In this document: in pieces, positions 38,770-47,245 of the stretch
Layout: each line of letters opens with the position of its first letter
Position numbering within the stretch: position 1 is the stretch's first letter
Position numbers and translations under genes: made by a program
Assembly (NCBI RefSeq): GCF_003001955.1
Contig: NZ_PVNH01000003.1
Coordinates: 124,001-188,000, forward strand
Source of the DNA: Prauserella shujinwangii
GTDB lineage: Bacteria; Actinomycetota; Actinomycetes; Mycobacteriales; Pseudonocardiaceae
Direction: 5' to 3'
DNA length: 64,000 bases
The notes under the pieces: model-generated
The model's database searches: none
Seen by the model: the letters and a program-made list of their open reading frames with translations, nothing else
What the model was told of the DNA's origin: nothing

Positions 38770-39981
38770 GTGAGTACAGAGGCGTTCATCTACGAGGCGA
38801 TCCGCACGCCTCGTGGCAAGAACAAGGGCGGATCCCTGCACGGGACCAAGCCGATCGATCTGGTCGTCGGTCTGATCGACGAGCTCAAGACCCGGCACCC
38901 GAACCTGGACCCGGCCCTGGTCGAGGACATCGTGCTCGGTGTCGTCTCGCCCGTCGGCGACCAGGGCGCGGACATCGCGCGCGCCGCCGCCATGGTGGCC
39001 GGGCTGCCCGACACGGTGGCCGGCGTGCAGCTCAACCGGTTCTGCGCGTCCGGCCTGGAGGCGGTGAACCAGACGGCGCAGCGCGTGCGTTCCGGTTTCG
39101 AGCGGCTGCTCATCGCGGGCGGTGTCGAGTCCATGTCGCGCGTGCCGATGGGCTCCGACGGCGGTGCGATGTTCACCGACCCGGCGACCAACTACGACAC
39201 CTACTTCGTGCCCCAGGGCATCGGGGCCGACCTGATCGCCACCATGGAGGGCTTCTCGCGGGAGGACGTCGACGCGTTCGCGGTGCGCTCGCAGGAGAAG
39301 GCCGAGGCGGCGTGGGCAGGCGGCTACTTCGCCAAGTCGGTCGTGCCGGTCAAGGACATGAACGGCGTGACGATCCTCGACCACGACGAGCACCGCAGGC
39401 CCGGCACCACGCTGGAGGCCCTGGGCAAGCTGAAGCCGTCGTTCGAGGGCATCGGCGAGATGGGCGGCTTCGACGCGGTGGCGCTGCAGAAGTACCACTG
39501 GGTCGAGAAGATCAACCACGTGCACACCGGGGGCAACTCGTCGGGCATCGTCGACGGCGCGGCGCTCGTGCTGATGGGTGACGAGGAGATCGGCAAGACG
39601 ATCGGCATGACCCCGAGGGCGCGCGTCGTCGCCACCGCCGTCACCGGGTCCGACCCGACGATCATGCTGACCGGGCCCACTCCGGCCACGCAGAAGGTGC
39701 TGGACCGCGCCGGGCTGACCATCGACGACATCGACCTGTTCGAGCTCAACGAGGCCTTCGCGTCCGTCGTTCTCAAGTGGATGAAGGATCTGAAGATCCC
39801 CGAGGAGAAGGTCAACGTCAACGGCGGTGCCATCGCGATGGGCCACCCGCTCGGCGCCACCGGCGCGATGATCCTCGGCACGATGGTGGACGAGCTGGAG
39901 CGCAGGCAGGCCCGCAGGGCACTGGTCACGTTGTGCATCGGCGGCGGCATGGGCGTCGCGACGATCATCGAGCGCGTGTGA
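38770..39981 (+). CDS. fadA: Acetyl-CoA C-acyltransferase (beta-oxidation thiolase)
   Basis: This 403-residue thiolase cleaves 3-ketoacyl-CoA. Active-site Cys is in [12 protein letters not shown], the His in [15 protein letters not shown] and the second Cys in LCIGGGMG. The GTG start at 38770 has AGGAAGG upstream. It is followed after 14 bases by fadB, and together they form the trifunctional-type beta-oxidation complex. The two-headed TetR divergently encoded upstream is the likely regulator. Confidence 0.94.
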   Translation: MSTEAFIYEAIRTPRGKNKGGSLHGTKPIDLVVGLIDELKTRHPNLDPALVEDIVLGVVSPVGDQGADIARAAAMVAGLPDTVAGVQLNRFCASGLEAVNQTAQRVRSGFERLLIAGGVESMSRVPMGSDGGAMFTDPATNYDTYFVPQGIGADLIATMEGFSREDVDAFAVRSQEKAEAAWAGGYFAKSVVPVKDMNGVTILDHDEHRRPGTTLEALGKLKPSFEGIGEMGGFDAVALQKYHWVEKINHVHTGGNSSGIVDGAALVLMGDEEIGKTIGMTPRARVVATAVTGSDPTIMLTGPTPATQKVLDRAGLTIDDIDLFELNEAFASVVLKWMKDLKIPEEKVNVNGGAIAMGHPLGATGAMILGTMVDELERRQARRALVTLCIGGGMGVATIIERV

Positions 39982-39995
39982 GGGACGAGACCACC

Positions 39996-42167
39996 ATGAC
40001 TGAATCCAAGACCATCCGCTGGGAGCGGGACTCCGACGGCATCGTCGTGCTCACGCTCGATGACCCCAAGCAGTCGGCGAACACGATGAACGGCGACTTC
40101 CGCTCCTCACTCGGGGTGATCGTCGACCGGCTGGAGGCCGAGCAGGACTCGATCACCGGAGTCGTGCTCACCTCGGCGAAGAAGACGTTCTTCGCCGGTG
40201 GCGACCTCAACGACCTGATCCAGGCGACGCCCGAGCACGCCGCGGAGATCACCGAGCGGACCAACGAGCTGAAGGCGCAGCTGCGCAGGCTGGAGACCCT
40301 CGGCAAGCCGGTCGTCGCCGCCATCAACGGCGCCGCGCTCGGCGGCGGGCTGGAGATCGCGCTGGCCTGCCACTACCGCATCGCCGCGGACGTCAAGGGC
40401 AGCCAGATCGGCCTGCCCGAGGTGACGCTGGGCCTGCTGCCCGGCGGTGGCGGTGTGGTGCGCTCCGTGCGGCTGCTCGGCATCCAGAACGCCGTCATGA
40501 ACGTCCTCGTGCAGGGCCAGCGGCACAAGCCGGCCAAGGCGCTGGAGATCGGCCTGGTGCACGAGCTGGTCGGCTCGGTCGACGAGCTGCTGCCGAAGGC
40601 CAAGGAGTGGATCAAGGCCAACCCGGAGGGTGGCGTCCAGCCCTGGGACACCAAGGGCTACAAGATCCCCGGCGGCACGCCGTCCAACCCGAGCTTCGCG
40701 GCGAACCTGCCCGCGTTCCCGGCGAACCTGCGCAAGCAACTCAAGGGCGCGCCGATGCCCGCGCCGAGGGCGATCCTCGCCGCGGCCGTCGAGGGCGCGC
40801 AGGTGGACATCGACACCGCGACGGGGATCGAGACCCGCTACTTCGTCAGCCTGGTCACCGGCCAGGTCGCGAAGAACATGACGAAGGCGTTCTTCTTCGA
40901 CCTGCAGCACATCAACTCCGGCGGCTCCCGGCCGGACGGCTACGAGCGGTACCAGGCGAAGAAGGTCGGCGTGCTCGGCGCCGGGATGATGGGCGCGGCG
41001 ATCGCGTACGTGGCCGCGAAGGCCGGCATCGACGTGGTGCTCAAGGACGTCTCGGTGGAGAACGCCGAGAAGGGCAAGGGCTACGCGGTCAAGCTCGAGG
41101 AGAAGGCGCTCAAGCGGGGCAAGACCACGCAGGAGAAGTCGGACGCGCTGCTCGCGCGCATCCACCCGACGGCGGACCCGGCCGACTTCAAGGGCGTCGA
41201 CTTCGTGATCGAGGCGGTGTTCGAGAGCACCGACCTCAAGCACAAGGTCTTCGGCGAGATCGAGCACATCGTCAACCCGGACGCCGTGCTCGGCTCCAAC
41301 ACCTCCACGCTGCCCATCACCGGCCTCGCCGAGGGCGTGCAGAGGCAGGAGGACTTCATCGGCATCCACTTCTTCTCGCCGGTGGACAAGATGCCGCTCG
41401 TGGAGATCATCCGCGGGCAGAAGACGTCCGACGCGACGCTGGCGAAGGTCTTCGACTTCACGCTGCAGATCAAGAAGACCCCGATCGTCGTCAACGACAG
41501 CCGCGGGTTCTTCACCAGCCGTGTGATCGGCACGTTCATCAACGAGGCGGTCGCCGCCGTGGGCGAGGGTGTCGAGCCCGCGAGCATCGAGCAGGCCGGT
41601 GCCCAGGCCGGGTACCCCGCGCCGCCGCTGCAGCTGATGGACGAGCTGACGCTGACCCTGCCGCGCAAGATCCGGCAGGAGACGCGGGCCGCCGTCGAGG
41701 CCGCGGGCGGCACGTGGAACGAGCACCCCTCCGAGGCGGTCATCGACCGGATGATCGACGAGTTCGACCGCAAGGGCCGCTCCAGCGGGGCCGGGTTCTA
41801 CTCCTACGACGCCGAGGGCAAGCGGACCGGCATCTGGCCCGGCCTGCGCGAGGCGTTCGACTCGGGCAGCCGGACGGTGCCGTTCGAGGACCTCAAGGAG
41901 CGCATGCTCTTCGCCGAGGCGCTGGAGACGGTCAAGTGCTTCGACGAGGGCGTGCTGATGTCGGTGCAGGACGCCAACATCGGTTCGATCTTCGGCATCG
42001 GCTTCCCCGCGTGGACCGGTGGGGTCGTGCAGTACATGAACCAGTACCCCGGCGGGCTGAAGGGCTTCGTGGCGCGGGCGCGTGAGCTGGCCGAGCGCTA
42101 CGGCGACCACTTCACCCCGCCGCAGTCCCTCGTGGAGAAGGCCGACAAGGGCGAGATCTTCGAGTAG
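39996..42167 (+). CDS. fadB: Fatty-acid oxidation alpha subunit (enoyl-CoA hydratase/3-hydroxyacyl-CoA dehydrogenase)
   Basis: The protein is 723 residues from ATG 39996 (MTESKTIRWERDSDGI). The hydratase/isomerase domain covers about residues 10-200 (FFAGGDLNDL, GAALGGGLEIALACHYRIA, GLLPGGGGVVRSVRLLG). The Rossmann 3-hydroxyacyl-CoA dehydrogenase domain follows (KVGVLGAGMMGAAIAYVAAK, GIHFFSPVDKMPLVEII, DSRGFFTSRVIGTFINEA). It performs hydration and oxidation in beta-oxidation with FadA. It ends before a perfect palindrome. Confidence 0.95.
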   Translation: MTESKTIRWERDSDGIVVLTLDDPKQSANTMNGDFRSSLGVIVDRLEAEQDSITGVVLTSAKKTFFAGGDLNDLIQATPEHAAEITERTNELKAQLRRLETLGKPVVAAINGAALGGGLEIALACHYRIAADVKGSQIGLPEVTLGLLPGGGGVVRSVRLLGIQNAVMNVLVQGQRHKPAKALEIGLVHELVGSVDELLPKAKEWIKANPEGGVQPWDTKGYKIPGGTPSNPSFAANLPAFPANLRKQLKGAPMPAPRAILAAAVEGAQVDIDTATGIETRYFVSLVTGQVAKNMTKAFFFDLQHINSGGSRPDGYERYQAKKVGVLGAGMMGAAIAYVAAKAGIDVVLKDVSVENAEKGKGYAVKLEEKALKRGKTTQEKSDALLARIHPTADPADFKGVDFVIEAVFESTDLKHKVFGEIEHIVNPDAVLGSNTSTLPITGLAEGVQRQEDFIGIHFFSPVDKMPLVEIIRGQKTSDATLAKVFDFTLQIKKTPIVVNDSRGFFTSRVIGTFINEAVAAVGEGVEPASIEQAGAQAGYPAPPLQLMDELTLTLPRKIRQETRAAVEAAGGTWNEHPSEAVIDRMIDEFDRKGRSSGAGFYSYDAEGKRTGIWPGLREAFDSGSRTVPFEDLKERMLFAEALETVKCFDEGVLMSVQDANIGSIFGIGFPAWTGGVVQYMNQYPGGLKGFVARARELAERYGDHFTPPQSLVEKADKGEIFE

Positions 42168-42180
42168 AGCCTGGCGATCC

Positions 42181-42235
42181 GGCAGTGAATGGCACATTCC
42201 CTGCACTCAACGCAGGGAATGTGCCATTCACTGCC
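42181..42235. repeat. Family C palindrome, perfect 24-bp arms (terminator-like)
   Basis: Arm 42181-42204 (GGCAGTGAATGGCACATTCC and 4 more) is the exact reverse complement of 42212-42235 around ACTCAAC. It lies between convergent fadB and the PP2C gene, where a two-way terminator is expected. Confidence 0.85.
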
Positions 42236-42241
42236 GTCGGC

Positions 42242-42967
42242 TCAGGCGGGGAAGCGGTCGACGACTAGTGCCGTCGCGTTGTCCGTACTGCCCTCCGCCC
42301 TGGCCTCGTCGACCAGTGCGAGGGCGGTCGCGCTCGCGGGAGCGTCCTTCGCCAGGAGCGTCTTGATCCGGGTCAGGTCGAGTGGCTTGTGGACGCCGTC
42401 GCTGCACAACAGCAGGCGGCCCGCACCGGCGCCGATCCGGGCGTGGCCGATGTCGGCCTCCCGCGCCGTCCGCACCGAGTCGGTGACGACGTGCTCCATC
42501 CGCGGCGACGGCGTCAGCCCGTGTGCCCGCCAGAACTCCGCGAGCGTGTGGTCGACGGTCACCTGGTGCAGGACCCGCCCGTTCCAGCGGTACACCCGGC
42601 AGTCGCCGACCCACGCGATGTCGTACATCGGCTCCTCCTGGTCCCCGGGTGGCAGGACGGCCACGACGAGGACGGCGTCCGCCTTGTCGTCGGGGAACTC
42701 GGCCCGCAGCTCCTCCTGCGCCCGGCGCAGCGCCGCCGCGGCCCCGTACCGGACCGCGGCCGTGGCCGCCGTGCGTGCGGCGACCCGGGCGGCACGGGCG
42801 GCGAGCAGGTGGTCGCCGACCCCGTCGGCCACCACGAACGCCGTCCGCCCGGTCTGCGGATCGGTGTGCGTGGCCGTCGCGTCGGCGTTGATCCCGCGCG
42901 GGCCCCGGTCGGTGGCGGCATCGGATCGCGTGTGCATCGTTCCCGGCAGGTGCGGAGTGGTCAGCAC
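42242..42967 (-). CDS. PP2C-family serine/threonine phosphatase
   Basis: The protein is 241 residues from GTG 42967, with GAGGAGGAA before it. PP2C metal motifs are present: RGINADA near the N-terminus, FVVADGVGDH, WVGDCRVYRW, LLCSDGVHK and STDNATALVV. There is no membrane segment. It dephosphorylates Ser/Thr phosphoproteins of the bacterial Hanks-kinase system. No kinase is adjacent, so the target is unknown. It is a stand-alone gene next to a family C palindrome. Confidence 0.9.
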   Translation of the reverse strand: MLTTPHLPGTMHTRSDAATDRGPRGINADATATHTDPQTGRTAFVVADGVGDHLLAARAARVAARTAATAAVRYGAAAALRRAQEELRAEFPDDKADAVLVVAVLPPGDQEEPMYDIAWVGDCRVYRWNGRVLHQVTVDHTLAEFWRAHGLTPSPRMEHVVTDSVRTAREADIGHARIGAGAGRLLLCSDGVHKPLDLTRIKTLLAKDAPASATALALVDEARAEGSTDNATALVVDRFPA

Positions 42968-43083
42968 GGCCGTTCCTCCTCGAACCGGTGGCCGGTCCCC
43001 CGAAGACCAGCCGTTACCCCTTCAACGCGGGAACGCCGCCACATACTCCAAGAAAACCCTGTGAGTGCCGGGCGGTACCGAGT

Positions 43084-43164
43084 TCCCCAATGTGGCATTG
43101 GTTTCGTTCCCTGCACCGAATGCCACATCGGGTGCGTGCAGCGTTACCAATGCCACATTGGGGA
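43084..43164. repeat. Family D element, 81 bp with perfect 18-bp terminal inverted repeats
   Basis: TCCCCAATGTGGCATTGG (43084-43101) is exactly inverted at 43147-43164. Between them is another half unit (ACCGAATGCCACATCGGG). It has the shape of a miniature inverted-repeat element or a long-stem terminator and lies 12 bases beyond the stop of the ThDP enzyme gene. No clear target duplication is seen. Confidence 0.75.
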
Positions 43165-43176
43165 GCGTCGCGCGGG

Positions 43177-44730
43177 CTACAGGATCGGGGGCACCATCGC
43201 GTCGATCAGGTGCGGGCCGGGCTCGGCGAGGGCACGCCGGAACTGCTCGGCCAGCTCCTCCGCCGTCGTGGCTCTCGTGGCGGGCACGCCCATGCCCTCG
43301 GCGATCCGGACGAAGTCCAGATCGGGGCCGGACAGGTCGAGCAGCCCTTTGGCCTTGGGCCCTGCGCTCTCCGCGCCCACGCGCTGCAGCTCCATCCGCA
43401 GGATCGCGTAGGCCCGGTTGTCCAGCACGACGGTGGTGACGTTCAGGTTCTCCCTGGCCTGCGTCCACAGTGCCGGGATCGTGTACAGCGCGCTGCCGTC
43501 CGACTCGAGGTTGATCACCGGCCGGTCCGGTGCCGCGATCGCGGCACCCGTCGCTACGGGCATGCCCTGCCCGATGGCGCCGCCGGTGAGGGTGAGCACG
43601 TCGTGCCGGGGCGCGCCGGCCGTCGCGCCGGGCAGCAGCAGTCCCGACGTGTTCGCCTCGTCGGCGATGATCGCGCCCTCCGGCAGCAGTGCGCCGATCA
43701 CGTCCACCCAGTTCTGCGCGGTGAGGTCCCCCGAGGGCAGCTCCGGCCGGTGCGACTGGGCGAGCACGGGCGGGACGTCCGCCGCGACCAGGTCGGCGAG
43801 GTGCTCCAGCGCGGTCGGCACGTCCTCGTCGAGCCCGGCGAGCGTGTGCACCTGTGCGCCCTCGGGCACCAGGTCGCTCGCCTTTCCGGGGTAGGCGAAG
43901 AACGACACGGGCGGCCGGGTGCCCGCCACGACGACGTGCCGGATCCCGTCGAGCTGGTAGGCGACCTGCTCGGCGAGGTAGCCCAGCCGTTCCACGGCGG
44001 GCAGGCCCGCGCCGCGCTCGAGGCGGCTCGGGAACGTCTCGACGAACGGCTTCGCCCCCGTGGCGGCCGCGATCCGGCTCGCGGCGCGCAGCGCCCGTTC
44101 CCGGCATGCGGCACCGCCCAGCAGCAGCGCGACCGGCTCCCCGGTCCGCAGCACCTCGGCGACGGACTTGATCGTCGTTTCCGGAACCGTCTTCGGGGCG
44201 CGGGGCGGCACCGGTGCGCACGGCCTGCCGCCGTCGCCCCACGACACGTCCGCGGGCAGGATCAGGGTCGCGATCCGGCCCGGCGCGTCCTGGGCGGCGG
44301 CGACGGCCGCGGCGGCGTCGGCGCCGACGTCGGCGGTGCTGTCCGAGCGGCGCACCCATCCGTTCAGCGAGCCGGCCACCGCTTCGATGTCGGATTCGAG
44401 TGGCGCGTCGAAGCGCTTGTGGTAGGTCGCGTGGTCGCCGACGACGTTGACGACCGGCGTGTGGGCCCGCCGCGCGTTGTGCAGGTTCGCCAGGCCGTTG
44501 CCCAGGCCGGGACCGAGGTGGAGCAGCGTGGCGGCCGGACGACCCGCGATCCGCGCGTAGCCGTCGGCGGCGCCGGTGACGACTCCCTCGGCGAGGCCGA
44601 GGACACCTCGCATCTCCGGAACCGAGTCCAGGGCGGCGACGAAGTGCATCTCCGACGTACCCGGGTTCGAGAAACACACGTCGACACCGGCGTCGACCAG
44701 CGTGCGGATCAGGGACTGCGCGCCGTTCAT
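43177..44730 (-). CDS. Thiamine-diphosphate-dependent enzyme, acetolactate synthase large-subunit family
   Basis: The protein is 517 residues from ATG 44730. The N-terminal ThDP pyrimidine domain has the catalytic Glu in LGLAEGVVTGAADGYARIAG and the C-terminal pyrophosphate domain has the GDG-like ESDGSALYTI with NNRAY-equivalent LDNRAYAI. It is a member of the IlvB/benzoylformate decarboxylase family (MdlC/IlvB-like). Substrates could be 2-oxoacids; it is not the anabolic IlvB by context. It is on the same strand as a GlcD-like oxidase upstream (gap 19 bases), which could make a 2-oxoacid for it. Confidence 0.85.
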   Translation of the reverse strand: MNGAQSLIRTLVDAGVDVCFSNPGTSEMHFVAALDSVPEMRGVLGLAEGVVTGAADGYARIAGRPAATLLHLGPGLGNGLANLHNARRAHTPVVNVVGDHATYHKRFDAPLESDIEAVAGSLNGWVRRSDSTADVGADAAAAVAAAQDAPGRIATLILPADVSWGDGGRPCAPVPPRAPKTVPETTIKSVAEVLRTGEPVALLLGGAACRERALRAASRIAAATGAKPFVETFPSRLERGAGLPAVERLGYLAEQVAYQLDGIRHVVVAGTRPPVSFFAYPGKASDLVPEGAQVHTLAGLDEDVPTALEHLADLVAADVPPVLAQSHRPELPSGDLTAQNWVDVIGALLPEGAIIADEANTSGLLLPGATAGAPRHDVLTLTGGAIGQGMPVATGAAIAAPDRPVINLESDGSALYTIPALWTQARENLNVTTVVLDNRAYAILRMELQRVGAESAGPKAKGLLDLSGPDLDFVRIAEGMGVPATRATTAEELAEQFRRALAEPGPHLIDAMVPPIL

Positions 44731-44749
44731 GGCCCTCCTCGCGGACGTT

Positions 44750-46123
44750 TCAGTCGAAAAGCACGCCGGGGTTGAGGATCCCGGCGGGGTCGAAGGCCTG
44801 CTTGAGCCGCCGCATGAGCGCGATCTTGTTCGGATCCTCGAGTTCGAGGAAGTGCTCCTTCTTGACCTGGCCGATGCCGTGCTCACCGGAGATCGCGCCG
44901 CCCAGCTCCATGCCCACCGCGAAGATGTCATGCAGCAGGTTCGCGCGCTTGTCCGGGTCCTTCTGGAAGATGCCGAGGTGCACGTTGCCGTCGCCGGCGT
45001 GCCCGCACCCCGCCACGCCGGACTCCGACTTGGCCGCGATCTCCCGTGCCCTGGTGAGGAACTCCGGCATCGCCGCGCGGGGCACGACCACGTCGATGAC
45101 GTCGTCGGCGCCGGCGGCCTTCGCCGTCCAGAAGGCCTTCTCCCGTGCCTCGATGAGCTTGCGGGCCGCCGTGCCGTCGAGCACGTACACATCGGAGGCA
45201 CCGAGTCCGGAGAGCAGTTCACCGAGCGTCTCCACGTCGCCGTCGAGGCGGTCGGCGTCCCGGTTCTCCAGCCCGACCACCAGGTACGCCTGCGAGGCCT
45301 CGCGCACGTCGTCCGGCACGCCGAGGGACAGCTGCGCGGTGTAGGTGATCGCGGCCATCGTGAACGCGTCGATGTACTCCAGGATGTGCGGCGCGAGCCC
45401 GCTGGAGACGATCTCCGGCACGGCCGCCATCACCTGGTCGAAGTCGGAGAACGGCGCGAGCACCGTGGCGCCGTGGCCGAGCCGGGGGTGCAGCCGCACG
45501 GTGACCTCGGTGGCCAGCGCGAGCGTGCCTTCCGAACCGATGATCAGCTGGGTCAGGTCGTAGCCCGAGGAGGTCTTCACGATCTTGCCCCCGGTGCGGA
45601 TGATCTCGCCGGTCGGCAGGACGGCCTGCAGGCCGAGCACGTTGTGGCGGGTGACTCCGTACTTGACCGCCCGCATGCCGCCCGCGTTCGTGCCGACGTT
45701 CCCGCCGACACTCGCGCTGAGCTCGCCGGGGTAGACGGTGTAGCCGAGGCCCTTCTCGGCGGTCTTCTCATCCAGTTCGGACAGCGTGACGCCGGGTTGC
45801 ACCACGGCGACGTGGTTGGTGGTGTCGATCTCGAGGATGGCGTTCATGCGCTCGAACGAGACGAGCAGACCGTCGGGGCGGGGCCGCGCCGCGGCGGAAA
45901 GGCCCGTGCCCGCGCCGCGGGCGGTGACCGGGACACCGTGCTCGGCCGCGGTCGTGAGGACCGCCGCCACCTCGTCCGCCGTCGCGGGCCGGACCACGTA
46001 CGCGGGTTTGGCGGGCGGGCCGACGAGGGACTCGTCACCGGCGTAGTCGTCGGAGATCCGGTCGCCGGTCAGGAGGTGCTGCTCGCCGACGATCCCGGCC
46101 AGCCGCTGTGCAACGTCGCCCAT
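44750..46123 (-). CDS. FAD-linked 2-hydroxyacid oxidase, GlcD-like
   Basis: The protein is 457 residues with an N-terminal FAD-binding type-4 (PCMH) domain (VTARGAGTGLSAAARP, YPGELSASVGGNVGTNAGG, IIGSEGTLALATEVTVRL) and a C-terminal FAD-linked oxidase domain (GCGHAGDGNVHLGI, SGEHGIGQVKKEHFLELE). Such enzymes oxidise glycolate, D-lactate or similar 2-hydroxyacids. Gene order with the ThDP enzyme suggests oxidation of a 2-hydroxyacid followed by decarboxylation or ligation of the 2-oxoacid. It starts at 46123, downstream of a terminator-like hairpin that separates it from a small gene. Confidence 0.9.
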   Translation of the reverse strand: MGDVAQRLAGIVGEQHLLTGDRISDDYAGDESLVGPPAKPAYVVRPATADEVAAVLTTAAEHGVPVTARGAGTGLSAAARPRPDGLLVSFERMNAILEIDTTNHVAVVQPGVTLSELDEKTAEKGLGYTVYPGELSASVGGNVGTNAGGMRAVKYGVTRHNVLGLQAVLPTGEIIRTGGKIVKTSSGYDLTQLIIGSEGTLALATEVTVRLHPRLGHGATVLAPFSDFDQVMAAVPEIVSSGLAPHILEYIDAFTMAAITYTAQLSLGVPDDVREASQAYLVVGLENRDADRLDGDVETLGELLSGLGASDVYVLDGTAARKLIEAREKAFWTAKAAGADDVIDVVVPRAAMPEFLTRAREIAAKSESGVAGCGHAGDGNVHLGIFQKDPDKRANLLHDIFAVGMELGGAISGEHGIGQVKKEHFLELEDPNKIALMRRLKQAFDPAGILNPGVLFD

Positions 46124-46186
46124 GGCGGAAGACTAGTACGGGCGCCTGCTCCGCCGCCATGAACGATCTTCGGGTCCGCTCCGTGC

Positions 46187-46222
46187 GGCGGGGCCGGTCC
46201 GCGCCAACGTACCGGCCCCGCC
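46187..46222. terminator. Strong 12-bp hairpin, terminator of the small-peptide gene
   Basis: GGCGGGGCCGGT (46187-46198) pairs perfectly with ACCGGCCCCGCC (46211-46222). On the minus strand it follows the stop of the 30-codon gene by about 36 bases and precedes the glcD-like gene. No U-tract follows, which is common in GC-rich actinobacteria. Confidence 0.65.
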
Positions 46223-46258
46223 TACCGGGCTGTCGATCCCGGAGGATCGGTCAGGTCG

Positions 46259-46351
46259 TCAGACCAGCCAGCCCAGCACGTGCGCCAGGTGCGCCAGCAC
46301 GCTCGTGATGATGTCGTCGGCGTGGTGGGCGTGCGTGGCAAAGAACTGCAT
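46259..46351 (-). CDS. Candidate small gene, 30-residue His-rich amphipathic peptide
   Basis: ATG 46351 is preceded by AAGGAG at a good distance and the frame runs 30 codons to TGA. The peptide starts MQFFATHAHHADD and ends in a helical hydrophobic stretch (IITSVLAHLAHVLGWLV). Five of its 30 residues are His. It has its own structured leader, a TTGACA box 94 bases upstream and a 12-bp terminator hairpin downstream, like a free-standing small gene. It is too short for homology recognition. It could be a leader peptide, a membrane-acting toxin or a secreted peptide; the function is unknown. Confidence 0.5.
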   Translation of the reverse strand: MQFFATHAHHADDIITSVLAHLAHVLGWLV

Positions 46352-46389
46352 TGAGGGGCTCCTTGATCGGAATTCGCTTGCAACGGTCT

Positions 46390-46450
46390 GTGTGCGCACA
46401 CCGCTTTCGAAAGCGAGATCAAGATTTCGCGCCGTGCCCGCCGGTGTCAA
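46390..46450 (-). promoter_or_regulatory. Promoter and double palindrome upstream of the small peptide
   Basis: On the minus strand TTGACA lies at 46450-46445. Downstream of it are two perfect palindromes side by side: CGCTTTCGAAAGCG (46402-46415) and GTGTGCGCACAC (46390-46401). They sit where operators or an RNA leader would be. The remaining bases up to 46685 (about 235) hold no gene I can support. Confidence 0.5.
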
Positions 46451-46685
46451 AGCGCCCTTCCCGCGCGGTCTGGGCGGAGGGCATCCCCCCAGGCTAAACA
46501 CGTAACACGTTCGCGTTTTGCGCCGGGGTCACGTCACGTAGTCACGGTGACCGTCCGTGGTCCCTCCGCGGAGCGTCACGCCCGAGGACCCCGTGCTTGA
46601 TGCGGCAACTGGGGGTTCGCGCTTGCGCGGACGGGTGAACCTGGTGCACCGATCGTGATCTTTCCAGGTCCACCCGTCCGGGTGA

Positions 46686-47186
46686 TCACTGTGCGCGCGC
46701 GAACGACAGCGTCTCGCCCTCGACGCCGCGCAACCACAGGTCCTGCGCGGCGGCGGCCATCTCGTCGAGCCCCTCGGTGATGGTGGCGAAGACGTTGCCC
46801 GGCACCCAGCCGGCGTCGCCGTTGATCAGCAGGTTGTTGCGGCCGTAGAAGATGGCGAGATCGGTGGCGCCCTGCGCGCTGTGCGCCTCGCTGCCCTCCT
46901 CGTAACCGTAGGCCGGGTTGCCGATCTCCCACGGCTCGAAGCCGAAGTAGACGACGTCGCCGGGGATGGGCGTCACCGTCGGGTTCTCCCGGCCCGGCCT
47001 CGGTTCGGCGAACGGCGGCACCAGCGTGTAGACCTCGTTGCGGGCGTACTTCGCGTGGTAGGCGGAGCCGCTCTGCGGCAGCGCGTTCCACACCGCCGCA
47101 CAGGTGCGGGGCGCCTCCGCCTCCAGCAGCCTGGCGCGGCAGGAGACGCCGCGCTTGTCCAGCGTGATCGTGATGTAGCGAGCCAT
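46686..47186 (-). CDS. DUF3830 family protein
   Basis: This 166-residue protein (ARYITITLDKRGVSCRARLL, RNEVYTLVPPFAEP, TPIPGDVVYFGFEPWE) belongs to the DUF3830 family, predicted to adopt a cyclophilin-like beta-barrel. Members occur in bacterial catabolic gene clusters, often near amidase, racemase-type and aminotransferase genes, without a proven reaction. GAGGAG precedes the ATG. Here it follows the aminotransferase gene on the same strand, with a family A palindrome between them. It is part of the proposed catabolic locus. Confidence 0.75.
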   Translation of the reverse strand: MARYITITLDKRGVSCRARLLEAEAPRTCAAVWNALPQSGSAYHAKYARNEVYTLVPPFAEPRPGRENPTVTPIPGDVVYFGFEPWEIGNPAYGYEEGSEAHSAQGATDLAIFYGRNNLLINGDAGWVPGNVFATITEGLDEMAAAAQDLWLRGVEGETLSFARAQ

Positions 47187-47201
47187 GTGCGCTCCTCGCC
47201 G

Positions 47202-47245
47202 TCGTGAGTGAAAAACGTTGTTCTAACGACGGGGAACACTCACGA
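47202..47245. repeat. Family A palindrome, supplies the aminotransferase stop codon
   Basis: TCGTGAGTG (47202-47210) and CACTCACGA (47237-47245) are the outer arms, and the inner parts pair partly. The TGA of the minus-strand aminotransferase gene (47242-47240) lies inside the right arm. Confidence 0.75.
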
